DNA of 64,000 nucleotides from Polyangiaceae bacterium (lineage in GTDB: Bacteria; Myxococcota_A; Polyangia; Polyangiales; Polyangiaceae), in contig JACKEA010000001.1 in assembly GCA_020633235.1 (NCBI GenBank), positions 744,001-808,000 of the forward strand. The letters run 5' to 3'. Each line of letters starts with the position of its first letter. Position 1 is the first letter of the stretch. Below are positions 17,955 through 24,997 of the stretch, one piece after another. A program made the position numbers and the translations under genes. The notes below the pieces were generated by a model that did not search any database, was not told where the DNA came from, and saw only the letters and a program-made list of their open reading frames with translations.

Positions 17955-17984
17955 GTGACAGTCTTCTCAAGCAATAGATATAAT
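17955..17984 (+). promoter_or_regulatory. near-consensus sigma-70 type promoter for the large RNA
   Basis: GTGACA (17955-17960, one mismatch to TTGACA) and a perfect TATAAT (17979-17984) are separated by 18 bp, predicting a start near 17991. The segment from 17960 to 18120 is markedly AT-rich against a very GC-rich genome. The promoter points rightward into the ORF-less region and away from the EAL gene. It is the only promoter in the window I can read this clearly. Confidence 0.65.
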
Positions 17985-18116
17985 CAAACAACATTTATCG
18001 GATCTATCAAATGCCATTTTCAAAGATAAATGGTGCGATTCGGAGCCTACGAAAGGTCGCTATGGCGGAGCCCGTCTACAAGAATTAAGTTAATGATATC
18101 AAAATGTTAGATATCA

Positions 18117-18141
18117 TGTCGGTTCGCCGCGGAACCTCGCG
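18117..18141 (+). repeat. REP-like repeat, single copy (copy B)
   Basis: A full-length copy of the dispersed element, from TGTCGG through CGCGGAACCTCGCG. It contains the inner hairpin GGTTC/GAACC. It follows immediately after a perfect 8-bp inverted repeat (ATGATATC at 18093-18100 and GATATCAT at 18110-18117). It lies in the 5' part of the presumed large RNA, which hints that the mature RNA may begin after it. Confidence 0.7.
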
Positions 18142-20098
18142 CCCCGCGCTCCGGAGCCGAACCTGCGAACAACCTGTGGATAAGTAAATCGCATCTGAAA
18201 AGCACTTTTGTGTTGCGACGAAGGGGGGAGTGGAGGCATATATGTCCTCGGAAGTTCGCGGCACATCCGCCAGCGAGCACCTGGTTCGTTGACAACCTCA
18301 GAGGCGCCGTGGCGCGCTGGTTTTTCGGTCTGGCCGCAAGCCAACCGGACAAACGGCAGCCACCGCCGGACAGAGCTGGGCAGGCTCGAAAACCCGTTTT
18401 TCGAGCGGCTCACCAAAGCCACCCAAGCTCACCGTGCGTAAAAAGGCGTGCGGATCGTCCTCCCCACCACAAAAACAGCGCGTGAGCGCGGGTGGGGGCA
18501 ACAGGACATCCCGACTCCGCGGAGATTGCGCCTCCGTCGGGGTTCTCTGGAGTCGTCAGACACCTCGGCTCTCGTCACTGTCGCTCCTTTCGCGAGGACG
18601 GCAGGATCGGGGGCCTTGGCCGGAAATCTGGCTGCTGGGCATCCAATCTTCAGGCTCGGTACAGCAGAATTTCGGCGACAGGGAGGTGTTCGGAGACGGT
18701 ACGAGTCGGCCTCTGCGTCGCAGCACGCAAGCTGTCTCGGCTTTCTCCGGCCGGTGCGGTCGGCCCTTCGGGGGTCAGCCAGGGGTAACTCTGGTACCGC
18801 GCCGCCCACAGCTCACGGGGCTTCGGTCCTGGTGGGCAAGCGGGAAGCGTGAAAGCGCGGTCTCGCGTGGGGAGCAGTTGTTCGTGGTTGTGCCCGCACT
18901 TGGTGTTTGGAAGCAAAAGTCGGTAAGCGGTGTCCGGTTCGGACACGATCCTCGGTTGCGGCTGAGGGGAGTGGCAGGACCTAGAAACCGGAGGGCTTCG
19001 GCCCACCGGGATCGAAACGGCATCGAGCGCTGAATCGTCCGTGGGATCCCACACGAGATCAGCAAAGGGGCCGAGGAGGTCTCCTTACCGATGGCAGGCG
19101 TCTCGGGTCGTGAAATCCCGGAGTCCTTCACGGGGCTTTGGGTGGCAGCGGTCTTGGTCGTCGGTCGACTTTCGAGGGGAGAGCCCTCGGGAGGAGCCGA
19201 CGATGACGGAGACGTCAGGGGCTGGCTCTCACGCCGCTCATCTCGGTCGAATACACCGAGGTGGGGTTCGGCGGAGTAAACAAAGCCGGCTGAAGCGAGT
19301 GCTCGTAGCCGTGAACTCGAGCGCTCCCCAGACGGGTCACCGCCTGGGACCACGCCAAGTGAAGGGTGCTCATCTTTGAAATGTGAGTTGCACAGATCGA
19401 CCGGACGCATCTTTGGTCGCGGGACGCATGGCGCCGAAAGGCACGTGCAAACGCGGTCTAGCCCGATGGGAGCCGAGGCAGCTTTGGTGAGCTGTCGCGG
19501 ACCAAGTCGAGCGAACGGGTGTGCGAAGCTCGTCCCTTGCGTGAATCACCAAGTGGCGAGCGTCGACCTACGATGAGAGACTCGTAGGGTTCCGTGAGTA
19601 CGGTCGAAGGCGTTCTGGATCACGAGCGGCGTTGCTCTTAAACCGTTCAGCGCAAGCGTGGTCCTGGCCAACCGGGTCAACGTGAAGTCCGAAACGAATC
19701 GCGCAAGCGGTCACGTCGGGGTTCTCCAGCCGGTGGCGTCGATTGAAGCGGCGTCAACGGTGCCCGAGGGGCGACACAGAACGTCAGAGGCTGGGCGCTT
19801 CGACGGTCAAGGCTCCTCCAGTCGAGTAGACGCGGGGGGTCAGAAGCCCGCGGCTGCGGAAACGCAGTCTCGCCAGGGCTCGCCGCCGACGTTCTTCGCC
19901 GAAGCTGGCACGAGCTAACGACTCTGCCATCCGAACCGGGTCAAGCCAGCGCGAACTGCGCGGGTCCGGATTTCGGGAGCTCACATTGAGATGACGATGC
20001 CACCTCGGGCGTTTGCAAACGTCGAGTGTGGAGGTCGGTGAATAGCAAAGCAGAAATGCTCGGGGCAGACGCCCACCACCGACAACAGTGACCTTCCT

Positions 20099-20139
20099 CC
20101 GGGGCGATTCGGGTGACCGAATCGCCCCGGATTTTTTTT
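20099..20139 (+). terminator. intrinsic terminator of the large RNA
   Basis: A perfect 14-bp stem (20099-20112 with 20117-20130) is capped by a GTGA loop and followed by A and eight T residues (20132-20139). It is by far the strongest intrinsic terminator in the window. It serves only the ORF-less region upstream, because the next gene on this strand starts 85 bp later. Confidence 0.93.
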
Positions 20140-20184
20140 GTCCATCGCCTGGCGCGGTTGCGCGGCCGCGGCCCCTCACGTACC

Positions 20185-20217
20185 CTCGTTCTGCAAATAC
20201 AGAATGCAGAGAACGAG
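20185..20217 (+). promoter_or_regulatory. leader hairpin touching the ribosome site of the copper-protein gene
   Basis: CTCGTTCTGCA (20185-20195) pairs with 20205-20217 over 11 bp with a two-base bulge. The 3' arm runs into the GAGAGGGG ribosome site of the gene starting at 20225. It could be an operator or a translational switch. Copper control would suit the gene, but that is only inference. Confidence 0.45.
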
Positions 20218-20224
20218 AGGGGTC

Positions 20225-21253
20225 ATGTCGAGTCGCACCATCACAATCCTGTTCGCCCTGCTGGTGCTGGCCGGCTGTGGGGAGAGCGCCGCACCAAAGA
20301 GCAACGGTGCGGGGGCTGCCGGTGCGGGCGGCAAGCTCCCGGAGCAGAGCGCGCCAGAGAACGCCGTGGGCGGATTTTCGATCCAGCTGCCGGAAACCAC
20401 GCTGGCGCCCGGGGAGGAGCTCGAGCCCTGTTGGATTTTCCCCCTCGAGGTCCAGGGCCCCAGCCACTTCGTGGCCGCCGCTCAGCTGATCACGGGGGAA
20501 GGCCTGCACCACGGCAACATCACCACCCGCAAGAAGACCGGAGAGGGCATTCGCGATTGCACGAACGACCCCAACGGCAGCATCGCCGGGGGCGAGGCGG
20601 ACGACATCTTGAGCGGCGGCGCGGTCTTGTTCGGCTCCTCCACGCAGCTAGTGGGTAGCGAGTGGCATCGCTTTCCCGACGGCAAGGCGTACCGCGTGAA
20701 GGACGGCTACGAGATCGTGGCCCGCATGCACTACCTGAACACCACGAGCCAGCCGGTCACCGTATCTCCCCAGTACCACTGGTACACGATTCCCGAGGCG
20801 GACGTGGTGGATGAGCTGGCGCCCTTCGCCTGGGCTCTGACGGATTTCGAGATCCCGCCCAAGAGCGAGCACACCATCAGCACCGAGTGCTGGCTCTACG
20901 AGCAGATGAAGATCGTGGACGCCATGCCCCACATGCACGCCCTGGGGGATCGCTTCACCGTGAGCTACGTGGGCGGCAGCCGAGACGGCGAGGCGTTCCT
21001 GGACGACCGCGGCTTCGACGAGGCCAGCGACATCTACAGCTTCGATCCGGCCGTGGATCTGGGCCAGGGGGACGGCGTCCGCTTCGGCTGCACCTGGAAG
21101 AACACCTACGACAAGTTCATCCACGAGGGCATCGGGGACAACGAGATGTGCATCCTGTTCGGCTACGCCTACCCCGCGACGCAAGCCTTCAGCGCCGTGG
21201 CCACCGAGCAGAAATGCATCCCCGTGCTCCCGCCGCCCCCAGACGCACCATAG
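20225..21253 (+). CDS. copper type II, ascorbate-dependent monooxygenase-like lipoprotein
   Basis: This exported protein of 342 aa has signal MSSRTITILFALLVLAGC, then a Gly/Ala linker. The body has the His- and Met-rich motifs of the peptidylglycine monooxygenase/dopamine beta-monooxygenase fold: GLHHGNI, VARMHYLNT and MPHMHALGDRF. In that family such motifs bind two copper ions, and the enzyme hydroxylates its substrate using ascorbate. Bacterial members are common in myxobacteria, with unknown substrates. The start is supported by GAGAGGGG just upstream. It lies directly after the terminator of the giant RNA and is convergent with the VWA lipoprotein operon. Confidence 0.8.
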   Translation: MSSRTITILFALLVLAGCGESAAPKSNGAGAAGAGGKLPEQSAPENAVGGFSIQLPETTLAPGEELEPCWIFPLEVQGPSHFVAAAQLITGEGLHHGNITTRKKTGEGIRDCTNDPNGSIAGGEADDILSGGAVLFGSSTQLVGSEWHRFPDGKAYRVKDGYEIVARMHYLNTTSQPVTVSPQYHWYTIPEADVVDELAPFAWALTDFEIPPKSEHTISTECWLYEQMKIVDAMPHMHALGDRFTVSYVGGSRDGEAFLDDRGFDEASDIYSFDPAVDLGQGDGVRFGCTWKNTYDKFIHEGIGDNEMCILFGYAYPATQAFSAVATEQKCIPVLPPPPDAP

Positions 21254-21257
21254 GGGC

Positions 21258-21282
21258 CGCGTGGTTCCGCGTTGCCCCGACA
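21258..21282 (-). repeat. REP-like repeat, single copy (copy G)
   Basis: Read on the minus strand this is TGTCGG, five variable bases, then CGCGGAACC-ACGCG, matching the other copies except within the variable block and one core base. It lies in the 36-bp gap between the convergent copper-protein gene and the small gene ending at 21290. Confidence 0.6.
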
Positions 21283-21289
21283 AGAATCG

Positions 21290-21646
21290 TCAGGGGCGGT
21301 CGATGCGTTCCAAGCGACCGCGGGCGGTGACGCGATAGCGGGCGCGAGAGACGCGGCGGCCGCTGCCGCGCGTGTCCTTCTCGAGGTAGTCGAGAGCGCT
21401 CTGGCGCCGCGGGGGGATGGGACGCGAGACGGTACGCTCGAGCTCCGTTCCGAGCTCGAGGCGCATCTCGATGCGGCGCTCCCACACCGTTCCGGGGCCG
21501 GCGTCCAGCGTTTCCACCACGGCGCCGGGCGTGTCGCTGACGGAGATCCAGACCCGCTCCTTCAAGAGCTTCCAGGTGATCTTCTGCGTGCCGCCGGCGA
21601 CGATGGTCTCGGACTCGAGCACCTCCACCAGGGGGCGCTCGCTCAC
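21290..21646 (-). CDS. small conserved-looking protein of unknown function
   Basis: This 118-aa protein starts at a GTG that overlaps the stop of the VWA lipoprotein (GTGA), so it is translated together with it. It is rich in Arg and Glu, with no signal peptide or membrane segment, and beta-rich in the first half (ITWKLLKERVWISVSDTP). I do not recognise the family. The coupling suggests that it acts with, or is co-regulated with, the VWA protein. Confidence 0.65.
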   Translation of the reverse strand: MSERPLVEVLESETIVAGGTQKITWKLLKERVWISVSDTPGAVVETLDAGPGTVWERRIEMRLELGTELERTVSRPIPPRRQSALDYLEKDTRGSGRRVSRARYRVTARGRLERIDRP

Positions 21647-22809
21647 TTCTTGGGCTCGGAAAGGGGCGCGAAGCCGGGCTTGTCGGGCGGAGGCACGATG
21701 GAGTCGTCGTCCTCCTTGGGCTCCGGCTTGGTCGTGCCCGTGTCGGGTTTGTGTTGGTCCGGCGCGGGCTGCGAGGTGTCCGCCGGTGTGGCGGGCTTCG
21801 TCTCCGTAGCCGTCTGCTCCACGAAACGGGGCGGCCGCGTCGGGTCACATCCGGGACCGAAGCCCGTCGCGTCGAAGTCGACCTCGGCGCTGCCCTTCTG
21901 CTCGTCGCCCTCGAGCGTGGTGCGCTGCACCTCCACGCGCAGGCGGCGCTTGCCGGCGCGCGCCGGCGAGCAATACGACACCAGGTAGTAGCGGCCGTAG
22001 AGCGCGTTGACCTTCGCGGCAGCTTCGTCGAGACCGATGCCGGCCATGGCCACGGAGGGCGAATGCGCGACTCCATTGCGTCCGATCACGGCGAGGTTGT
22101 CCTGAGTGGTCTCGTCCCCGATGGCCACCGCCACCACCTGGTGATGGGTGTTGTCGAGGGCTTGGGACAGCGCTTCTCCACTGGTCCGGCCGGCGAGATC
22201 CGGCCCGGTGGCGAACACCACCAGAGTCCCCACCCGCACCGGCTTCTTCTCGGTCATCAACCGGGCGTCGAGCTCCGAGAGTCCTTTCAAGATGGCGCCG
22301 TTGAGGTTCCGCGAAGGGTCCTTGCTCTGGTAGCTCGACAGCGCCGTGAGCTCCTCCGGCGTGGTCGCGTTGCCCTTGGGGTACTCGCCGATGAGCTTCA
22401 GCTCCGGGCTGCCGTCGAAGGCGAACACGGTGACGGCTTGATGCTCGCGCACGGCGGCGACGAAACCGGCGGCACCGCGGGCCAGCTGGCGGCGGGAGTT
22501 ATCGTCCTTGGCGGTGCTGACGTCGACCAAGAGCACCACGCGGTGGAGCACGGCGACGTCGCGATCCAGGAGCGTGAGCTTCACTTCGTCGCCGTCGAGC
22601 GGCTGCTCGTTTTCGTACAGGTGAAAGCTCTGCTCCGTGAGGTCCGTCACCGGCTCCTTGCCATCCGAGACGGCGAGATACACCGCTACGTTGCTCGGAG
22701 GAGCGGCGGAGCTGGCCACGCTCTCGACGTCCAAGCCTCCGAACAGGATCGAGCAGCCGGAGACGAGCCAAGCGGTCAGCGCCAAGAAGAGATGGAACCT
22801 GCGGGTCAT
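21643..22809 (-). CDS. VWA-domain lipoprotein
   Basis: This 388-aa protein starts at ATG 22809 with GAGGTT upstream. The signal RRFHLFLALTAWLVSGC has a lipobox. A von Willebrand factor A domain spans about residues 75-270; its metal-site region reads VVLLVDVSTAKDDNSRR, a variant of DxSxS in which the second Ser position is Ala or Lys. After about 320 there is a low-complexity Pro/Thr/Glu/Lys tail. It is probably exposed on the cell envelope and binds protein partners. It is the first gene of a coupled pair with the 118-aa gene downstream. Confidence 0.85.
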   Translation of the reverse strand: MTRRFHLFLALTAWLVSGCSILFGGLDVESVASSAAPPSNVAVYLAVSDGKEPVTDLTEQSFHLYENEQPLDGDEVKLTLLDRDVAVLHRVVLLVDVSTAKDDNSRRQLARGAAGFVAAVREHQAVTVFAFDGSPELKLIGEYPKGNATTPEELTALSSYQSKDPSRNLNGAILKGLSELDARLMTEKKPVRVGTLVVFATGPDLAGRTSGEALSQALDNTHHQVVAVAIGDETTQDNLAVIGRNGVAHSPSVAMAGIGLDEAAAKVNALYGRYYLVSYCSPARAGKRRLRVEVQRTTLEGDEQKGSAEVDFDATGFGPGCDPTRPPRFVEQTATETKPATPADTSQPAPDQHKPDTGTTKPEPKEDDDSIVPPPDKPGFAPLSEPKK

Positions 22810-22855
22810 CGAACCTCGTTTTGTGCGCCCAAGGCCCCGGGCACAAGGGCCCGCG

Positions 22856-23332
22856 TCACTCCCAGAAGGGGCGGCCGGCGCGCGCGTTGTCCAGCATGGG
22901 CCCCATGCCGTGGGCCAGTCGGGTGGGCAGCTCGGACTCCTCGAAGAGGCGTACCTCTGCAATTTCCACGGGATTTTCCGGGGGCTGGGAGGGCTCGTCC
23001 ACGGTGGCGAGGATGACCACGGTCACCGCGTGGAAGCGCGCGTCCCGCTCAGGCGCGGAGTAGACCCCGGAGACCTCGCCGAGCTCCGCCGAGAGCACCC
23101 CGGCTTCTTCCCGGAGCTCCCGGCGGATGCCATCGCGCAGCGTTTCGCCCCACTCCAGCGTGCCGCCGGGCAGCGCCCACTCGCCCGTGTCGGTGCGGCG
23201 GATGAGCAGCCAACGCCCATCCCGGGTGCGCGCCGCGGCTGCAATGCCGACCACCGGCCGCCGCAAGAGATGGCGGGCGACTTCCTTGACGATGGCCCAG
23301 GCACCACGCGGGATCCTCACGCCCCGGACCAT
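22856..23332 (-). CDS. NUDIX hydrolase
   Basis: This is a cytoplasmic pyrophosphohydrolase of 158 aa. The NUDIX box is intact: a Gly-Gly start GGTLEWGE followed by RRELREEAGVL, giving G-x5-E-x7-R-E-x2-E-E-x-G. The core is preceded by VVGIAAAARTRDGRWLLIRR, typical of ADP-ribose or nucleotide-cleaving members. The substrate is not predictable from the sequence. It ends 46 bp before the VWA lipoprotein start on the same strand, so they may be co-transcribed. The ATG at 23332 lacks a strong ribosome site; a GTG three codons in is an alternative. Confidence 0.92.
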   Translation of the reverse strand: MVRGVRIPRGAWAIVKEVARHLLRRPVVGIAAAARTRDGRWLLIRRTDTGEWALPGGTLEWGETLRDGIRRELREEAGVLSAELGEVSGVYSAPERDARFHAVTVVILATVDEPSQPPENPVEIAEVRLFEESELPTRLAHGMGPMLDNARAGRPFWE

Positions 23333-23380
23333 AGCGGATTTCGCGGTCGGGTTGTGGTAGGCCCGGCCCTTCGAAACGCC

Positions 23381-24928
23381 ATGCGTGTCCGCGTTCTTTG
23401 CCTCGCCGTCCTCACCCTCTCTGGGTGTGTGGACCGAAAGGAACCGCCGGGCGCTCGGCCGGAGGCGTCGAGCGAGCCCGCGGTCGTTTCGGCGACGGGC
23501 GAGCCGCTGGTGGAGCCGGCGGCGTCCACCACGCCGAAGGGGGCGTCGCCCGTCAAGAGCGTGATCGGCACCGAGCGGGACAACCTGCCGTTCGAGCCGG
23601 ACGGCACCAAGATCGCGTCCATCGCGTGGCGCAACTGGGTGTACACGGACACCGGGCCCAAACGCACCCGCTACGGCTACCTGCGCGCGGGAGCCATCCT
23701 CGACGCTCGCGGTCCCGCGATCGTGAACGACGGCTGCGCCGGCGGTTGGTATCGCATCAACCCCCGCGGCTTCGTGTGCGTCGGGAAGGGCGCGACGCTG
23801 GACGTCGACAACCCCGTCGTGGTCGCTTCCAGCGTCCGGCCCGTGCGCGGGCAGGGCTTGCCCTACCTCTATGCGCGCGCCGGGGACGTGCCGCCGCTCC
23901 GCTATTTCCGCCTGCCCACCAAGGCCGAGATGAAGATGGTGGAAGGCGAAGGTTGGGACGGTCACGCCCTGGCCTTCAAACAACGGCTCGGCCCCTTGGG
24001 GCTCACGGATCTACTGGGAGAGATCGGCCCACCGCCGGACTTCGTGCCGCAGAAGGGCGAGATCGCCAAGCCCTACGGCGTGCCGCAGCACCTGCACTTC
24101 TCCGTGCACGCTGGGCGCGCCGCACCGGACAGCGGCTTCGCCATCCAGCGCGTGTTCGAGTGGGAGGGCCGCATCTTCGGGCTCACGACGGAGCTCGACA
24201 TCATCGCGCTGGATCGCACCCACGTGGTGAAGCCGTCGGAGTTCCACGGCGTGGAGCTGAAGGACGGCGAGAGCCTGCCCCTGGCCTTCGTGATGCAGCA
24301 CTTCTCGCAGCGCTACGAGATCAGTGAGGCCGGCCCCATGGTGCCCCGAGGGAGCTACCGCTGGCGCGAGGGCGTGCTGCTTACGGGCAAGAGCAACGGC
24401 GGCGGCTTCTTGGAGACCACCGACGGTCACCTGCTCGCGGGCGACGGCACCCGCGTGATCAAGGCCCGGGACAGCTTTCCGAGCTTCGCCACCGGTACTC
24501 GCAAGTGGATCGACATTTCCATCAACGACCAATCACTGGTCGCCTACGTGGGTACCAAACCGGTGTACGTCACGCTCGTGAGCACCGGCCGTGGCGGCCT
24601 CGGGGATCCGGAAAAGACCTTCAGCACCGCCCGCGGCACCTTCATGGTCCACTCCAAGCACGTGTCCGCCACCATGGACGGCAACGAGGACAAGTCCGAC
24701 TCCTACAATCTCTTGGACGTGCCCTTCGTGCAGTACTTCCACAAGGGCTTCGCCCTGCACGGCACCTACTGGCACGACGAGTTCGGCAAGGTCAGAAGCC
24801 ACGGCTGCGTGAACCTCTCTCCCATCGACGCCGCTTGGCTCTTCGAGTGGACGGATCCCGTCGTGCCCCCCGGCTGGCACTCGGTGCTGAACAAGGATCG
24901 CGGAACCGTCGTGTTCATCCACGCCTGA
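23381..24928 (+). CDS. L,D-transpeptidase (YkuD) lipoprotein, intact active site
   Basis: This protein of 515 aa has signal MRVRVLCLAVLTLSGC, an acidic and Pro-rich linker, and a large unique middle region of about 60-360. A C-terminal YkuD domain runs from about 370 to the end. The active-site motif is complete: an upstream His in HGTYWH and SHGCVNLSP with H474 and catalytic C476. Such enzymes form 3-3 peptidoglycan cross-links or attach proteins to peptidoglycan. Its long middle region is shared with the gene at 46792-48231, so the two are paralogs. It is divergent from the NUDIX gene by 48 bp. A REP-like copy follows its stop. Confidence 0.9.
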   Translation: MRVRVLCLAVLTLSGCVDRKEPPGARPEASSEPAVVSATGEPLVEPAASTTPKGASPVKSVIGTERDNLPFEPDGTKIASIAWRNWVYTDTGPKRTRYGYLRAGAILDARGPAIVNDGCAGGWYRINPRGFVCVGKGATLDVDNPVVVASSVRPVRGQGLPYLYARAGDVPPLRYFRLPTKAEMKMVEGEGWDGHALAFKQRLGPLGLTDLLGEIGPPPDFVPQKGEIAKPYGVPQHLHFSVHAGRAAPDSGFAIQRVFEWEGRIFGLTTELDIIALDRTHVVKPSEFHGVELKDGESLPLAFVMQHFSQRYEISEAGPMVPRGSYRWREGVLLTGKSNGGGFLETTDGHLLAGDGTRVIKARDSFPSFATGTRKWIDISINDQSLVAYVGTKPVYVTLVSTGRGGLGDPEKTFSTARGTFMVHSKHVSATMDGNEDKSDSYNLLDVPFVQYFHKGFALHGTYWHDEFGKVRSHGCVNLSPIDAAWLFEWTDPVVPPGWHSVLNKDRGTVVFIHA

Positions 24929-24938
24929 CGCCTCCTTC

Positions 24939-24964
24939 TGTTGGTCCGCCGCGGAACCGTCGCG
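24939..24964 (+). repeat. REP-like repeat, single copy (copy C)
   Basis: TGTTGG, then the variable block, then CGCGGAACC-GTCGCG (one base longer than the consensus). It lies 10 bp after the L,D-transpeptidase stop and 33 bp before the end of the convergent gene. Confidence 0.65.
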
Positions 24965-24997
24965 CCGAGCGCGAGGCGAGCGGCGAGAAACGTCGAG

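Larger units (their letters stand above)
17991..20139 (+). ncRNA. candidate giant structured non-coding RNA (about 2.1 kb)
   Basis: Between the EAL gene and the copper-monooxygenase gene lies over 2 kb with no credible coding sequence: ORFs in all frames are short and lack ribosome sites and coding bias. On the plus strand there are many perfect hairpins, including 18384-18406 (9 bp), 18457-18507 (multi-part, GUGA loop), 18804-18837 (UUCG loop), 18930-18946 (7 bp), 18988-19009 (UUCG), 19042-19060, 19158-19203, 19567-19588 (7 bp), 19854-19867 (GAAA) and the terminator at 20099-20130. The loops are GNRA or UUCG only when read on this strand, which fixes the direction. Size and ornateness recall GOLLD, ROOL and OLE RNAs, but I recognise no family signature. 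The 5' end is set by the promoter and may be as late as 18.2 kb. It does not resemble rRNA, tmRNA, RNase P or a group I/II intron. Confidence 0.72.

Noticed and set aside
18175..18183. Perfect DnaA box suggesting a replication origin
   Set aside because: A single box, no cluster, and no dnaA, dnaN, gyrB, parAB or rep gene nearby.
18434..19410. Open frames of 100-211 codons within the presumed large RNA (both strands)
   Set aside because: They lack ribosome sites, show no third-position GC bias, overlap each other in several frames and cross strong hairpins.
19624..19650. GAGC...GCTC...GTTC resembling group II intron domain V
   Set aside because: Too short, without the AGC triad, bulge or GAAA cap expected of domain V, and no domain VI or intron boundary follows.
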